From NCBI RefSeq assembly GCF_002102175.1, contig NZ_LQOX01000131.1, positions 1 through 64,000 of the forward strand: a DNA stretch of 64,000 nucleotides, in the 5' to 3' direction. Below are positions 26,532-36,156 of this stretch, in pieces (the first letter of the stretch is position 1; each line of letters begins with the position of its first letter). This stretch comes from Mycobacterium gastri (GTDB lineage Bacteria; Actinomycetota; Actinomycetes; Mycobacteriales; Mycobacteriaceae). The notes beneath the pieces were generated by a model. That model worked only from the letters and a program-made list of their open reading frames with translations, had not been told where the DNA came from and made no database searches. The position numbers were made by a program, and so were the translations under genes.

Positions 26532-27120
26532 TCAAACATGATTGAATGCGTAGAAGTCGGACGCGCGTCGAATAGCAGCTTGCGAAGCTGGCGCGATGTA
26601 TGCGGGCAGCGCCAGCAAGAGCCTGGCTCCGGGGCTTCGCCTCAGCTGGCTGGTCCTGCCCACAGCCTGCTCGACGCGGTTGTCGCGGCCAAGCGCCGAA
26701 GCGACCGCGGCACAGACATTCTCGTCCAACTGGCGTTGGCGGAGTTGATCGACTCGGGAGCCCGATCGCTGTCTGCTCTCGGCGCCGATCAAGTCGCGGA
26801 CGGTGTGCTCGCCGGTGCCGACGACCTGCGGTGGCATCCGCAGCGCGGCGGCAACCACCCGGCCGTCGATGACCACTAAGCGTAGGTCGTCGCCCCGTGC
26901 TCGTCGCTCAATCATCACCTCGGTGTATTCCTCACGCGTCCGCGCCAAAGCCGCGGTCAGCTCGTCGGGACCGTTGTCGGCAGTCACGCCCACGGTGATG
27001 CCTTTGCCTTGCTCGCCGGGTTGGTTCGACGACGACCTCGCCGACCTCGGTCACAAACGCGCAGTCGTCGTTGTCGAAGGTGGCCAGGCGCACCCGAGCA
27101 ACGTGGATGCATGGGTGTAG
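26532..27120 (-). pseudogene. ATP-grasp remnant, N-acetylglutaminylglutamine synthetase-like
   Basis: On the minus strand RVRLATFDNDDCAFVTEVGE then VVVEP occurs in one frame (about 27090-27020), and after a frameshift near 27000-27020 the product resumes GVTADNGPDELTAALARTRE, VVIDGRVVAAALRMPPQVVG and EHTVRDLIGAESR. These are ATP-grasp segments I associate with NAGGN synthetase/cyanophycin-synthetase-like enzymes. The downstream sequence (26532-26700) no longer matches, so the gene is truncated and frameshifted. Confidence 0.65.
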
Positions 27121-27334
27121 ACGGGCGCGAAGGCACGTTTTGACGTACCTGATCTCCTACGGCCAGTGCCTTAGCCCAATAGAGATCGTGTGGTTTACTC
27201 ACGAGACGACTACTTGGATTCAAGCCGAAGAGCCACCCGTTGCGGTCGGACGGCGTGTCGGCTGAGGCCGATTCGCCCCCGGCGGCCCGGTCGTCGTAGC
27301 CAAGCTCGACAAGGATCAACGTCAGAGGTGACCT

Positions 27335-28219
27335 TTGCCAAACCACAGTGGTGAAAACGACAGCCTAGAGCCGCATTTCGACGATGTGCAGGCGCACTAC
27401 GACCTGTCCGACGACTTCTTCAGACTGTTCCTGGACCCGACACAGACCTACAGTTGCGCCTACTTCGAACGCGAGGACATGACCCTCGAGCAGGCGCAGG
27501 TGGCCAAGATCGACCTCGCGCTGGGCAAGCTGGGGCTGCAACCGGGCATGACGCTACTCGACATCGGGTGCGGCTGGGGCGCCACAATCGTCCGAGCCCT
27601 CGAGCGTTACGACGTCAACGTCGTAGGCCTGACGCTGAGCCGCAATCAGCACGCCCACGTGCAGCAACTGCTCGACGAGCATCCCAGCGCCCGAAGCAAG
27701 CGCGTGCTGCTGCAGGGCTGGGAGCAGTTCGGCGAAAAGGTGGACCGCATAGTCTCGATCGGCGCCTTCGAGCACTTCGGCCGTAATCGCTACGCCGACT
27801 TCTTCGCCATGGCCTACCAGGCGCTCCCGCACGACGGCATGATGCTGCTACACACCATCATCAAGCCCAGCGATGACGAGTTCGCCCAGCGTGGACTGCC
27901 CATCACCATGACCAAGCTGCGGTTCATGAAGTTCATCATGGACGAGATCTTTCCGGGTGGCGACCTGCCCAGCGCCCAGGTCGTCGAGGAGCACGCGCAA
28001 CAGGCCGGCTTTGCCGTCAAACTAGTTCAGCCGTTGCGACTGCACTACGCCCGCACCCTCGACACCTGGGCAGCCGCGCTACAGGCGCACCGGGATGAGG
28101 CCATCGCGATTCAGTCCCAAGAGGTCTACGACCGCTACATGAAGTACTTGACCGGTTGCGCCGAGTTGTTTCGCGAGGGCTACACCGACGTTGCGCAGTT
28201 CACCCTGTCAAAAGGCTGA
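27335..28219 (+). CDS. Cyclopropane/mycolic-acid methyltransferase (CFA synthase family)
   Basis: The 294-residue SAM-dependent enzyme has HFDDVQAHYDLSDDFFRLFL at the N-terminus, the SAM-binding LLDIGCGWGATIVRAL (about 74-88), VVGLTLSRNQHAHVQ and GAFEHFGRNRYADFF. These match the mycobacterial CmaA/MmaA/UmaA group, which modify meromycolic chains. Which position or modification it makes cannot be read from the sequence. The start is TTG 27335 after a weak agaggtga. It stands alone between decayed genes. Confidence 0.93.
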   Translation: MPNHSGENDSLEPHFDDVQAHYDLSDDFFRLFLDPTQTYSCAYFEREDMTLEQAQVAKIDLALGKLGLQPGMTLLDIGCGWGATIVRALERYDVNVVGLTLSRNQHAHVQQLLDEHPSARSKRVLLQGWEQFGEKVDRIVSIGAFEHFGRNRYADFFAMAYQALPHDGMMLLHTIIKPSDDEFAQRGLPITMTKLRFMKFIMDEIFPGGDLPSAQVVEEHAQQAGFAVKLVQPLRLHYARTLDTWAAALQAHRDEAIAIQSQEVYDRYMKYLTGCAELFREGYTDVAQFTLSKG

Positions 28220-28323
28220 GCACGCCGCGGAGTCACCGCGGCTGCCTCGCGGTAGGACTGTCTTGATGTAGTCCCCCGCCGCCGGCTGATAGGCAACGGC
28301 GTCCACGGCGCATGCCCCGCGCG

Positions 28324-29730
<1,407 letters not shown>

Positions 29731-29976
29731 GTTCGAAACACTATGCTGACCCACCGACAAGAAAGACGCAGAAAATCACTATCCGGCAAGTGATTTCATA
29801 TTTCGCTCACAGCGAACATCGGCGTCTTTTCCGTTGCCTGCGCTGCGAAGCCAACCGTGGACGTCGATGCTCTACTGGAGCTCGCGCTGGCGCCGACGCG
29901 TAATCCGTTGCCGTCAAATAGCTTGCGGCGAGCCCATCCGCCGGTTGGTCCCGACGGGAGGCGGTCGCGTGGCGGG

Positions 29977-30510
29977 TTATCGGCCTGCCACCACCCGCAA
30001 TTCGGCCAGTGACTCGTCGGTGGCGCCCCGGAAGGCATCGCGGGGCAGCATGACGGTCTCGGTGCGCAGGTCCGGCCATGCCGGCACATCGTCGACGGTG
30101 CGGGGCTTGGCCCCGGCGTGTTCCTCGGCCAACGCCGCCATGGCGTCGGCGTAGCTGATCAACAACATCACCCGCCGGTGGCCGGACAGCTCCGTATGGA
30201 TGCCGCAGCGTTCCCGCAACCAATCAGCGGCCCGGAAACCGGTAAGGCCCCGCCCGACGACGTCGTTGGTGACATGGGTCGAATCGGACGCGAAAGCACG
30301 TGGGCTCCTCAGGATTTCGTCACCCATGAGGCTCAGCCCCGGCATCCGCGCGAGTTCCGATCTGACGCACAGCGCCAACGCCCGGCAGCCGCTCGCCATG
30401 TTCTTGAAACTCGCGCCGGGCCGCGTCGATGGAGGACAACAACAGCGACGACGCGCTGGTCGATTGCTCGAGCTCGAACACCGACCCGCAAGCGCGCCCT
30501 GCGGCTATTC
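29977..30510 (-). pseudogene. Decayed Orn/Lys/Arg decarboxylase C-terminal fragment
   Basis: On the minus strand VFELEQSTSASSLLLSSIDA and ARREFQEHGERLPG lie in one frame (about 30480-30410), then after a shift the frame of 30399 reads SELARMPGLSLMGDEILRSP, VVGRGLTGFRAADWL and ELSGHRRVMLLISYADAM. This resembles the large-domain end of PLP-dependent amino-acid decarboxylases (Rv2531c type). The PLP-binding part and N-terminus are missing. The family call is from memory of the motif order. Confidence 0.6.
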
Positions 30511-30517
30511 GGCTGAA

Positions 30518-31246
30518 CTACTGCGCTACGGAGTCCGGGGCCGCTGTAGACACGGGACGTACCTCCGGCCCGCGGACAATCCACCGGGGCTGTGGCGGCG
30601 TTGCCGCCCGGTAGCCCACGCTGCGGACTGTTTCCACCAGCGCTGCGTACTCGGCTCCGAGCTTGGCGCGCAGTCGTCGCACGTGGACGTCTACGGTTCG
30701 GACCTGACCGGCACAGTCATATCCCCACACTTCATGCATCAGCCGGGTCCGGGTGAACGCCCGCCCAGCGTGCTGCACAAGAAAAGCGAGCAATTTGAAT
30801 TCGGTGGTGGTCAGGCCCAGGTCTTTGCCGCCCAGCGACGCCGTATAGCTGTCGGGGTGCAGCACGAGGTCGCCGAATTCGAGCGTGCCCTCCAGCGCGT
30901 CGCGCCGGCGGGTGATCGCCAGCCGCAACCGTGCCCGCAACTCGGCCGCGTCGGCCGCCTCCAGCAGCACATCGTCGAAGTGCCAGTCGACGTCAACCTC
31001 GATGAAATCGGCTAGCGCGACAACGGCCACCACCGCAACTGTGGGTGCGCCGACCGTCAGCCGCCGGCATGCCCGGCGAGCCGCAGCCAGGTCGGTGCGC
31101 GCATCGATTATCGCGACGTCAGCGCCGTTGAGCTGCCATGCGTGGTAGTCGTCCAGCGGGGCACGCCGCACCGAGCGCGCGAACGATTCCAACCTCGGCA
31201 ATACCGATGGGAAGTCGGCTTCGTTGCTGATCAGCAGAACTTCCAA
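30518..31246 (-). CDS. OmpR-like winged-helix response regulator with atypical receiver
   Basis: The 242-residue protein has a receiver-like N-terminal domain (1-120) and a C-terminal OmpR/PhoB winged helix: TTTEFKLLAFLVQHAGRAFT, RLMHEVWGYDCAGQVRTVDV and LRAKLGAEYAALVETVRSVG. In the receiver ADVAIIDARTD offers a phosphoacceptor Asp, but the usual acidic pair near residue 9 (here ISNEAD) and the Lys-Pro switch (here VLLEAAD) are absent. It corresponds to M. tuberculosis Rv2884. TTG 31246 gives the family start LEVLLISN. No sensor kinase is adjacent. Confidence 0.88.
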   Translation of the reverse strand: MEVLLISNEADFPSVLPRLESFARSVRRAPLDDYHAWQLNGADVAIIDARTDLAAARRACRRLTVGAPTVAVVAVVALADFIEVDVDWHFDDVLLEAADAAELRARLRLAITRRRDALEGTLEFGDLVLHPDSYTASLGGKDLGLTTTEFKLLAFLVQHAGRAFTRTRLMHEVWGYDCAGQVRTVDVHVRRLRAKLGAEYAALVETVRSVGYRAATPPQPRWIVRGPEVRPVSTAAPDSVAQ

Positions 31247-31642
31247 CAGACGTCTCCCAACCCCTTCGCGAGGGTCCCGCCACCCCCTATCCGTAGGCAC
31301 CTCCCGGGGAGATGTCTTTCAGCGAAGCCTTGAGTACCCGCTAGGAAGAAAATTATTCCAACGCTGTCAGTACCACCGACTCGGTTGAGATTCGGCGCTA
31401 TCGATTAACCCGGCCCGTTATCCCCGGGCCGGGTCCACCCTTCCCTCAAGCTATGGTCCCTCACGCTAGGAGCGCGGGGCTGCGTTTCGAGCTGCGCGCC
31501 GAATTCCCCGCCGCGCCGGCTGCTCAAACATCGGCAATCGGGGTGCCGGTCGGGCCCGACGACGGCCACTGCCGCGGCTGTGCTGCAACCGTGTTATCAC
31601 CGACACCGTTTGGCCGTGCTCGCACCGGGCAATTAGGCACCA
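31247..31642. other. Non-coding stretch before a decayed gene
   Basis: About 400 bases between the response regulator and the oxidoreductase remnant. I see no supported gene on either strand. The segment near 31345-31360 (aagaaaattattcc) is unusually AT-rich for this chromosome and could hold the response-regulator promoter. Confidence 0.3.
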
Positions 31643-31894
31643 ATGACGTCGCGATGGCTCGCCGGCCACAATCGCCTGCGGGAGCAATCCGATCGCCTGA
31701 ACGGCCAGTTGAGGTCTCGGCGCCGGCGTCACCGGACTGGTCACGCTGTGCTGTTGGCCCGGGCCGGCAAGGAGGTGCTGGTCCTGGAAGTCCGCACCGC
31801 GGGCGCGGTGACCACCGGCAACACCACCGGAAAGCTCGGCCTGCTGCAGGGAGGGTGCCGGGTGCGCACGTTGTCGCACCTGCAGGCGAGGTGA
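31643..31894 (+). pseudogene. 5' remnant of an FAD-dependent oxidoreductase
   Basis: The open frame reads SRWLAGHNRLREQSDRLNGQ and, further on, LLARAGKEVLVLEVRTAGAV then TTGNTTGKLGLLQGG. Between them the Rossmann motif GAGVTGLVT appears in another frame (about 31712-31738), so two compensating indels have scrambled it. Only the first 80 or so residues of what is normally a several-hundred-residue enzyme remain. Confidence 0.65.
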
Positions 31895-31999
31895 ACCACC
31901 CCGGCTACACCCCGGCTACCCCACGGCACCGCGATGAGGCAGGATGTCAGATGCCGTCCCGCGTGGTCGCCGGGATGGCACTGTCATGCGAGGAGTCTT

Positions 32000-32806
32000 A
32001 TGGCGGAGTCCCCGGAAACTGACGTCGCCGGCTCGACGGCTCCCCGGCCGGAGGCGACAACCACCAATGGCGTACCGGCTTCGGCAGTTCCGCACCCACC
32101 GTCGAGGTATAAGCGGGTGTTGCTCAAGCTCGGCGGCGAAATGTTCGGCGGCGGCCAGGTGGGACTGGATCCCGACGTGGTGGCCCAAGTCGCTCGGCAG
32201 ATCGCCGAGGTGGTGCGCGGTGGGGTGCAGGTCGCCGTCGTGATCGGTGGCGGCAACTTCTTCCGCGGCGCGCAATTGCAGCAGCGCGGTATGGAACGCA
32301 CCCGTTCGGACTACATGGGCATGCTCGGTACCGTCATGAATAGCCTTGCGCTGCAAGACTTTTTGGAGAAAGAAGGCATCGTCACCCGGGTCCAGACGGC
32401 GATCACCATGGGCCAGGTGGCCGAGCCCTATCTGCCGTTGCGGGCGGTGCGTCACCTGGAGAAGGGGCGGGTGGTGATCTTCGGCGCCGGCATGGGGCTG
32501 CCCTACTTCTCCACCGACACCACGGCAGCGCAGCGGGCGCTGGAGATCGGCGCGGACGTCGTCTTGATGGCCAAGGCTGTCGACGGTGTGTTCGCCGAGG
32601 ATCCACGCGATAATCCTGCGGCCGAACTACTGACCGTGATCAGTCACCGGGAGGTGATCGACCGGGGGTTGCGAGTTGCCGATACCACCGCATTCAGCTT
32701 GTGTATGGACAATGGCATGCCGATTCTGGTGTTCAACTTGCTGGTCGATGGGAATATTGCCCGTGCGGTCGCTGGTGAGAAGATCGGAACGCTGGTCACC
32801 ACCTGA
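32000..32806 (+). CDS. pyrH: Uridylate kinase
   Basis: The 268-residue amino-acid-kinase-family enzyme phosphorylates UMP to UDP. YKRVLLKLGGEMFGGGQVGL, VAVVIGGGNFFRGAQLQQRG, DYMGMLGTVMNSLALQDFL and VVIFGAGMGLPYFSTDTTAA are its signatures. A 30-residue disordered N-terminal extension is typical of mycobacteria. ATG 32000 has aggag upstream. Its stop codon lies inside a tandem 18-bp duplication. frr follows, the common pair. Confidence 0.96.
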   Translation: MAESPETDVAGSTAPRPEATTTNGVPASAVPHPPSRYKRVLLKLGGEMFGGGQVGLDPDVVAQVARQIAEVVRGGVQVAVVIGGGNFFRGAQLQQRGMERTRSDYMGMLGTVMNSLALQDFLEKEGIVTRVQTAITMGQVAEPYLPLRAVRHLEKGRVVIFGAGMGLPYFSTDTTAAQRALEIGADVVLMAKAVDGVFAEDPRDNPAAELLTVISHREVIDRGLRVADTTAFSLCMDNGMPILVFNLLVDGNIARAVAGEKIGTLVTT

Positions 32807-32822
32807 ACGCTGGTCACCACCT
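32787..32822. repeat. Perfect tandem 18-bp duplication at the pyrH stop
   Basis: gaacgctggtcaccacct occurs at 32787-32804 and again at 32805-32822. The junction creates the TGA stop of pyrH; the second copy ends in ctaa, the probable original TAA stop. The duplication therefore leaves the protein end (LVTT) unchanged. Confidence 0.9.
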
Positions 32823-32836
32823 AAGGGGAAGACGCG

Positions 32837-33394
32837 ATGATCGATGATGCTCTCTTCGATGCCGAAGAGAAAATGGAGAAGGCCGTATCGGTGGCCCGTG
32901 ACGACCTGTCAACCATCCGGACCGGGCGCGCCAACCCGGGTATGTTCTCCCGGATCGTCATCGACTATTACGGCACCAACACCCCGATCACCCAGCTGGC
33001 TAGCATCAACGTTCCCGAGGCACGGCTGGTCGTCATCAAGCCGTATGAAGCCAACCAGCTGCGCGCTATCGAGACCGCGATTCGCAACTCCGACCTCGGA
33101 GTCAACCCCACCAACGACGGCACCCTGATCCGCGTGGCGATACCGCAACTCACCGAGGAGCGCCGGCGCGAGCTGGTCAAGCAGGCCAAGCACAAAGGAG
33201 AGGAAGCCCGGGTTTCGGTACGCAACATCCGTCGCAAAGCGATGGAAGAACTGCACCGCATCCGCAAGGACGGCGAGGCCGGCGAGGACGAGGTCGGTCG
33301 CGCGGAAAAGGACCTCGACAAGACCACCCACCAGTACGTCGCCCAGATCGACGAGCTGGTGAAACACAAAGAAGGCGAGCTGCTGGAGGTCTAG
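32837..33394 (+). CDS. frr: Ribosome recycling factor
   Basis: The 185-residue protein splits post-termination ribosomes with EF-G. It shows KMEKAVSVARDDLSTIRTGR near the start, INVPEARLVVIKPYEANQLR, and the C-terminal helix-hairpin segment KKDL-type DEVGRAEKDLDKTTHQYVAQ. Length is exactly typical. It is preceded by aagggga-like sequence and follows pyrH by 30 bases. Confidence 0.97.
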   Translation: MIDDALFDAEEKMEKAVSVARDDLSTIRTGRANPGMFSRIVIDYYGTNTPITQLASINVPEARLVVIKPYEANQLRAIETAIRNSDLGVNPTNDGTLIRVAIPQLTEERRRELVKQAKHKGEEARVSVRNIRRKAMEELHRIRKDGEAGEDEVGRAEKDLDKTTHQYVAQIDELVKHKEGELLEV

Positions 33395-33425
33395 GACCGC
33401 TCAGCAGCCAAGCCCCTACAGATCC

Positions 33426-34313
33426 GTGGCAACCACCGATGCCAGCACCGGCACCCCGGCCGACGGCCCGCCGCAGGGGCCGAAGAAGACCTCCCGGGCC
33501 GGACGCGACCTGCCCGCGGCCATCGCGGTGGGCTCGGGTATCGGCGCGGTCCTCGTGGCGACGCTGCTGCTGGCTCCGCGCGGCTGGGTCGCAATCTGCG
33601 CGCTGGCCATGGCCGTCGCCAGCCATGAGGTGGTGCGCCGACTACGTGAAGCCGGGTATCTGATCCCGGTGATCCCGTTGCTGGTCGGCGGGCAGGTGAC
33701 AATCTGGCTGAGCTGGCCCTACGGCGCTCGAGGCGTGCTGGCGGGCTTCGGCGCCATGGTCGTGGTCTGCATGATTTGGCGGCTGTTCATGCAGGACAAG
33801 CGCCCTGGTGTGGCAGCGTCGCCAGGAAATTACTTGCGCGACACCTCGGCCACCGTTTTTCTGGCCGCGTGGGTGGTGCTGTTTGGTTCCTTTGCCGCGC
33901 TGCTGGTCTACCACGGCGCCGGGTGGGTGTTGTGCATGATGATCGCGGTCATCGCCTCCGATGTCGGTGGTTATGCGGTGGGCGTGCTGTTCGGCAAGCA
34001 TCCGATGGTTCCGGCGATCAGCCCGAAGAAGTCCTGGGAGGGATTCGCCGGTTCGATGGTCTGCGGTGTCACCGCGACAACCATCACCGCGACCTATCTG
34101 GCCGGCAAGACACCGTGGGTGGGGGCGCTGCTGGGCGTACTTTTCGTGCTCACCACCACCCTGGGCGACCTGGTCGAGTCGCAGGTGAAGCGCGACCTCG
34201 GGATAAAGGACATGGGGCGTCTGCTGCCCGGCCACGGCGGCCTGATGGACCGGCTCGACGGGGTCCTCCCGTCCGCGGTGGCGGCCTGGATAGTGCTGAC
34301 GCTGCTGCCCTAA
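33426..34313 (+). CDS. cdsA: Phosphatidate cytidylyltransferase
   Basis: The 295-residue polytopic membrane protein makes CDP-diacylglycerol from phosphatidic acid and CTP. A soluble N-terminus (about 1-35) precedes eight or so hydrophobic segments. The C-terminal CDS signature KRDLGIKDMGRLLPGHGGLM then DRLDGVLPS is clear. The start is GTG. It follows frr by 31 bases and feeds phosphatidylinositol and cardiolipin synthesis. Confidence 0.95.
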   Translation: MATTDASTGTPADGPPQGPKKTSRAGRDLPAAIAVGSGIGAVLVATLLLAPRGWVAICALAMAVASHEVVRRLREAGYLIPVIPLLVGGQVTIWLSWPYGARGVLAGFGAMVVVCMIWRLFMQDKRPGVAASPGNYLRDTSATVFLAAWVVLFGSFAALLVYHGAGWVLCMMIAVIASDVGGYAVGVLFGKHPMVPAISPKKSWEGFAGSMVCGVTATTITATYLAGKTPWVGALLGVLFVLTTTLGDLVESQVKRDLGIKDMGRLLPGHGGLMDRLDGVLPSAVAAWIVLTLLP

Positions 34314-34353
34314 CCTGCCCTAGCCCGCCCGGCAGGTCAATACTGGACACATC

Positions 34354-35448
34354 ATGGTCGGTGAGCTGGTCTTCGAGGCGCCGCGGCGCGCCATGCCACC
34401 GCGGCACTTCGCCGACCTCGACGCGGCCGGCCGCGCGTCCGCTGTCGCCGAACTGGGCCTGCCGGCATTTAGGGCCAAGCAGCTCGCGCACCAATACTTC
34501 GGCCGCCTGATCGCCGACCCGCACCAGATGACCGACCTGCCTGCGGCCGTTCGCGACGTGATCGCCGCGGCGATGTTCCCGACTCTGCTGACCGCGGTGC
34601 GCGACGTCACCTGTGACGGCGGCCAGACTCGAAAGACGTTGTGGCGGGCCGTCGATGGTGCCACCGTCGAGTCGGTGCTGATGCGATACCCGCAACGCAA
34701 TACGGTGTGCATCTCGTCGCAGGCCGGTTGCGGCATGGCCTGCCCGTTCTGTGCCACCGGCCAGGGAGGTCTGACCCGCAATCTGTCGACGGCAGAGATC
34801 GTCGAACAGGTGCGGGCCGCCGCCGCGGTGCTGCGGGACGACTTCGGTGACCGGCTGTCCAATGTCGTCTTCATGGGCATGGGGGAGCCGCTGGCAAACT
34901 ATCCGCGGGTGTTGGCCGCCGTGCGGCGCATCACCGAGCCGCCGCCGTGCGGTTTCGGCATCTCGGCCCGCTCGGTGACGGTGTCGACGGTGGGTCTGGC
35001 GCCGGCGATCCGCAAGCTCGCCGACGAACGGCTCGGTGTGACGCTGGCGCTGTCGTTGCATGCGCCCGACGACGGGCTGCGCGACACGCTGGTCCCGGTG
35101 AACAACCGCTGGAAAGTCGACGAGGCCCTTGCTGCCGCCCGTTACTACGCCGAGGTGACCGGTCGTCGGGTCTCCGTGGAATACGCATTGATTCGGGACG
35201 TCAACGACCAACCGTGGCGGGCCGACCTGCTCGGCCGGCGGCTGCATCGCGCGCTGGGGCCGCTGGTCCATGTCAACCTCATCCCGCTGAACCCGACACC
35301 GGGCAGCGACTGGGATGCCAGCCCCAAGCCGGTGGAGCGAGATTTCGTCAGACATGTTCGCGCGCAAGGGGTTTCGTGTACTGTCCGCGACACTCGCGGC
35401 CGCGAGATCAGCGCCGCCTGCGGACAGCTGGCCGCCGGAGGCGGGTAG
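34354..35448 (+). CDS. rlmN: Dual-specificity RNA methyltransferase RlmN
   Basis: The 364-residue radical-SAM enzyme methylates C2 of A2503 in 23S rRNA and A37 in tRNAs. The iron-sulfur cluster Cys triad is in GCGMACPFCATGQGGLTRNL (Cys126, 130, 133). MGMGEPLANYPRVLAAVR and LAVSLHAP-type LALSLHAPDDGLRDTLVP follow. The resolving Cys near the C-terminus appears in RAQGVSCTVRDTRG. A 58-bp tandem repeat starts at its 3' end. Confidence 0.96.
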   Translation: MVGELVFEAPRRAMPPRHFADLDAAGRASAVAELGLPAFRAKQLAHQYFGRLIADPHQMTDLPAAVRDVIAAAMFPTLLTAVRDVTCDGGQTRKTLWRAVDGATVESVLMRYPQRNTVCISSQAGCGMACPFCATGQGGLTRNLSTAEIVEQVRAAAAVLRDDFGDRLSNVVFMGMGEPLANYPRVLAAVRRITEPPPCGFGISARSVTVSTVGLAPAIRKLADERLGVTLALSLHAPDDGLRDTLVPVNNRWKVDEALAAARYYAEVTGRRVSVEYALIRDVNDQPWRADLLGRRLHRALGPLVHVNLIPLNPTPGSDWDASPKPVERDFVRHVRAQGVSCTVRDTRGREISAACGQLAAGGG

Positions 35449-35563
35449 CTGGAGCGCGGGCGCATCGGACCGGGCCTGCGGACAGCTGGCCGCCGCAGGC
35501 GGGTAGCTGGAGCGCGGGCGCATCGGACCGGGCCTGCGGACAGCTGGCCGCCGCAGGCGGGTG
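35417..35563. repeat. 58-bp minisatellite at the 3' end of rlmN
   Basis: Units starting cctgcggacagctggccgcc begin at 35417, 35475 and 35533, giving a 58-bp period and about two and a half copies. The first copy encodes the last residues of RlmN and its stop; the others are intergenic. The units differ at one base (ggagg versus gcagg). It has the form of a mycobacterial interspersed VNTR locus. Confidence 0.85.
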
Positions 35564-35630
35564 AGCGTGATGAACCGCGGCACGGGGTATTACGTGATCA
35601 GGGCACCAACGTCAGAATACGAGGTCTGTC

Positions 35631-36152
35631 ATGACTCTTCGCCTACCGTCCCCGACCAGAGCATTCGCCGCGGGCTTTGCGGCCCTCGCGATTGCGGTTG
35701 TCGTGTTGCTCGGCGTTACCGGTGCGCCGCGTGCGATGGCCGCTGACGATCGTCTGAATTTTACTGCCACCACCCTCAGCGGCGCTCCGTTCAACGGGGC
35801 CGCCTTGCAGGGCAAGCCGGCGGTGCTGTGGTTCTGGACGCCGTGGTGCCCGTTCTGCAACGCCGAGGCGCCTGGCGTCAGTCACGTAGCGGCCGCCAAT
35901 CCAAGTGTCACTTTCGTCGGCGTCGCGGCGCATTCAGACATCAGTGCGATGCAGGGTTTCGTCGCTAAGTACGACCTGAACTTCACCAACCTCAATGACG
36001 CCGACGGCTCGATCTGGGCTCGCTACAACGTTCCCTGGCAGCCGGCGTGGGTGTTCTACCGCGCGGATGGCTCCTCGACCTTCGTCAACAACCCCACGTC
36101 GGCCATGTCCGAACAAGACCTTGCCGGCCGGGTGGCCGCGCTGGCTTCCTGA
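35631..36152 (+). CDS. mpt53: Secreted thioredoxin-fold disulfide oxidoreductase (Mpt53/DsbE-like)
   Basis: The 173-residue protein has a signal peptide (AFAAGFAALAIAVVVLLGVT, cleavage near AMA-ADD) and a thioredoxin fold with active site WFWTPWCPFCNAEAPGV. VPWQPAWVFYRADG contains the cis-Pro loop region. M. tuberculosis Mpt53 oxidises secreted proteins. The next gene, a CcdA-like membrane protein, starts 4 bases after its stop and is the likely redox partner. Confidence 0.93.
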   Translation: MTLRLPSPTRAFAAGFAALAIAVVVLLGVTGAPRAMAADDRLNFTATTLSGAPFNGAALQGKPAVLWFWTPWCPFCNAEAPGVSHVAAANPSVTFVGVAAHSDISAMQGFVAKYDLNFTNLNDADGSIWARYNVPWQPAWVFYRADGSSTFVNNPTSAMSEQDLAGRVAALAS

Positions 36153-36156
36153 GGTC

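Noticed and set aside
35417..35563. 58-bp repeat considered as a CRISPR array
   Set aside because: The units are contiguous, with no unique spacers and no cas genes.
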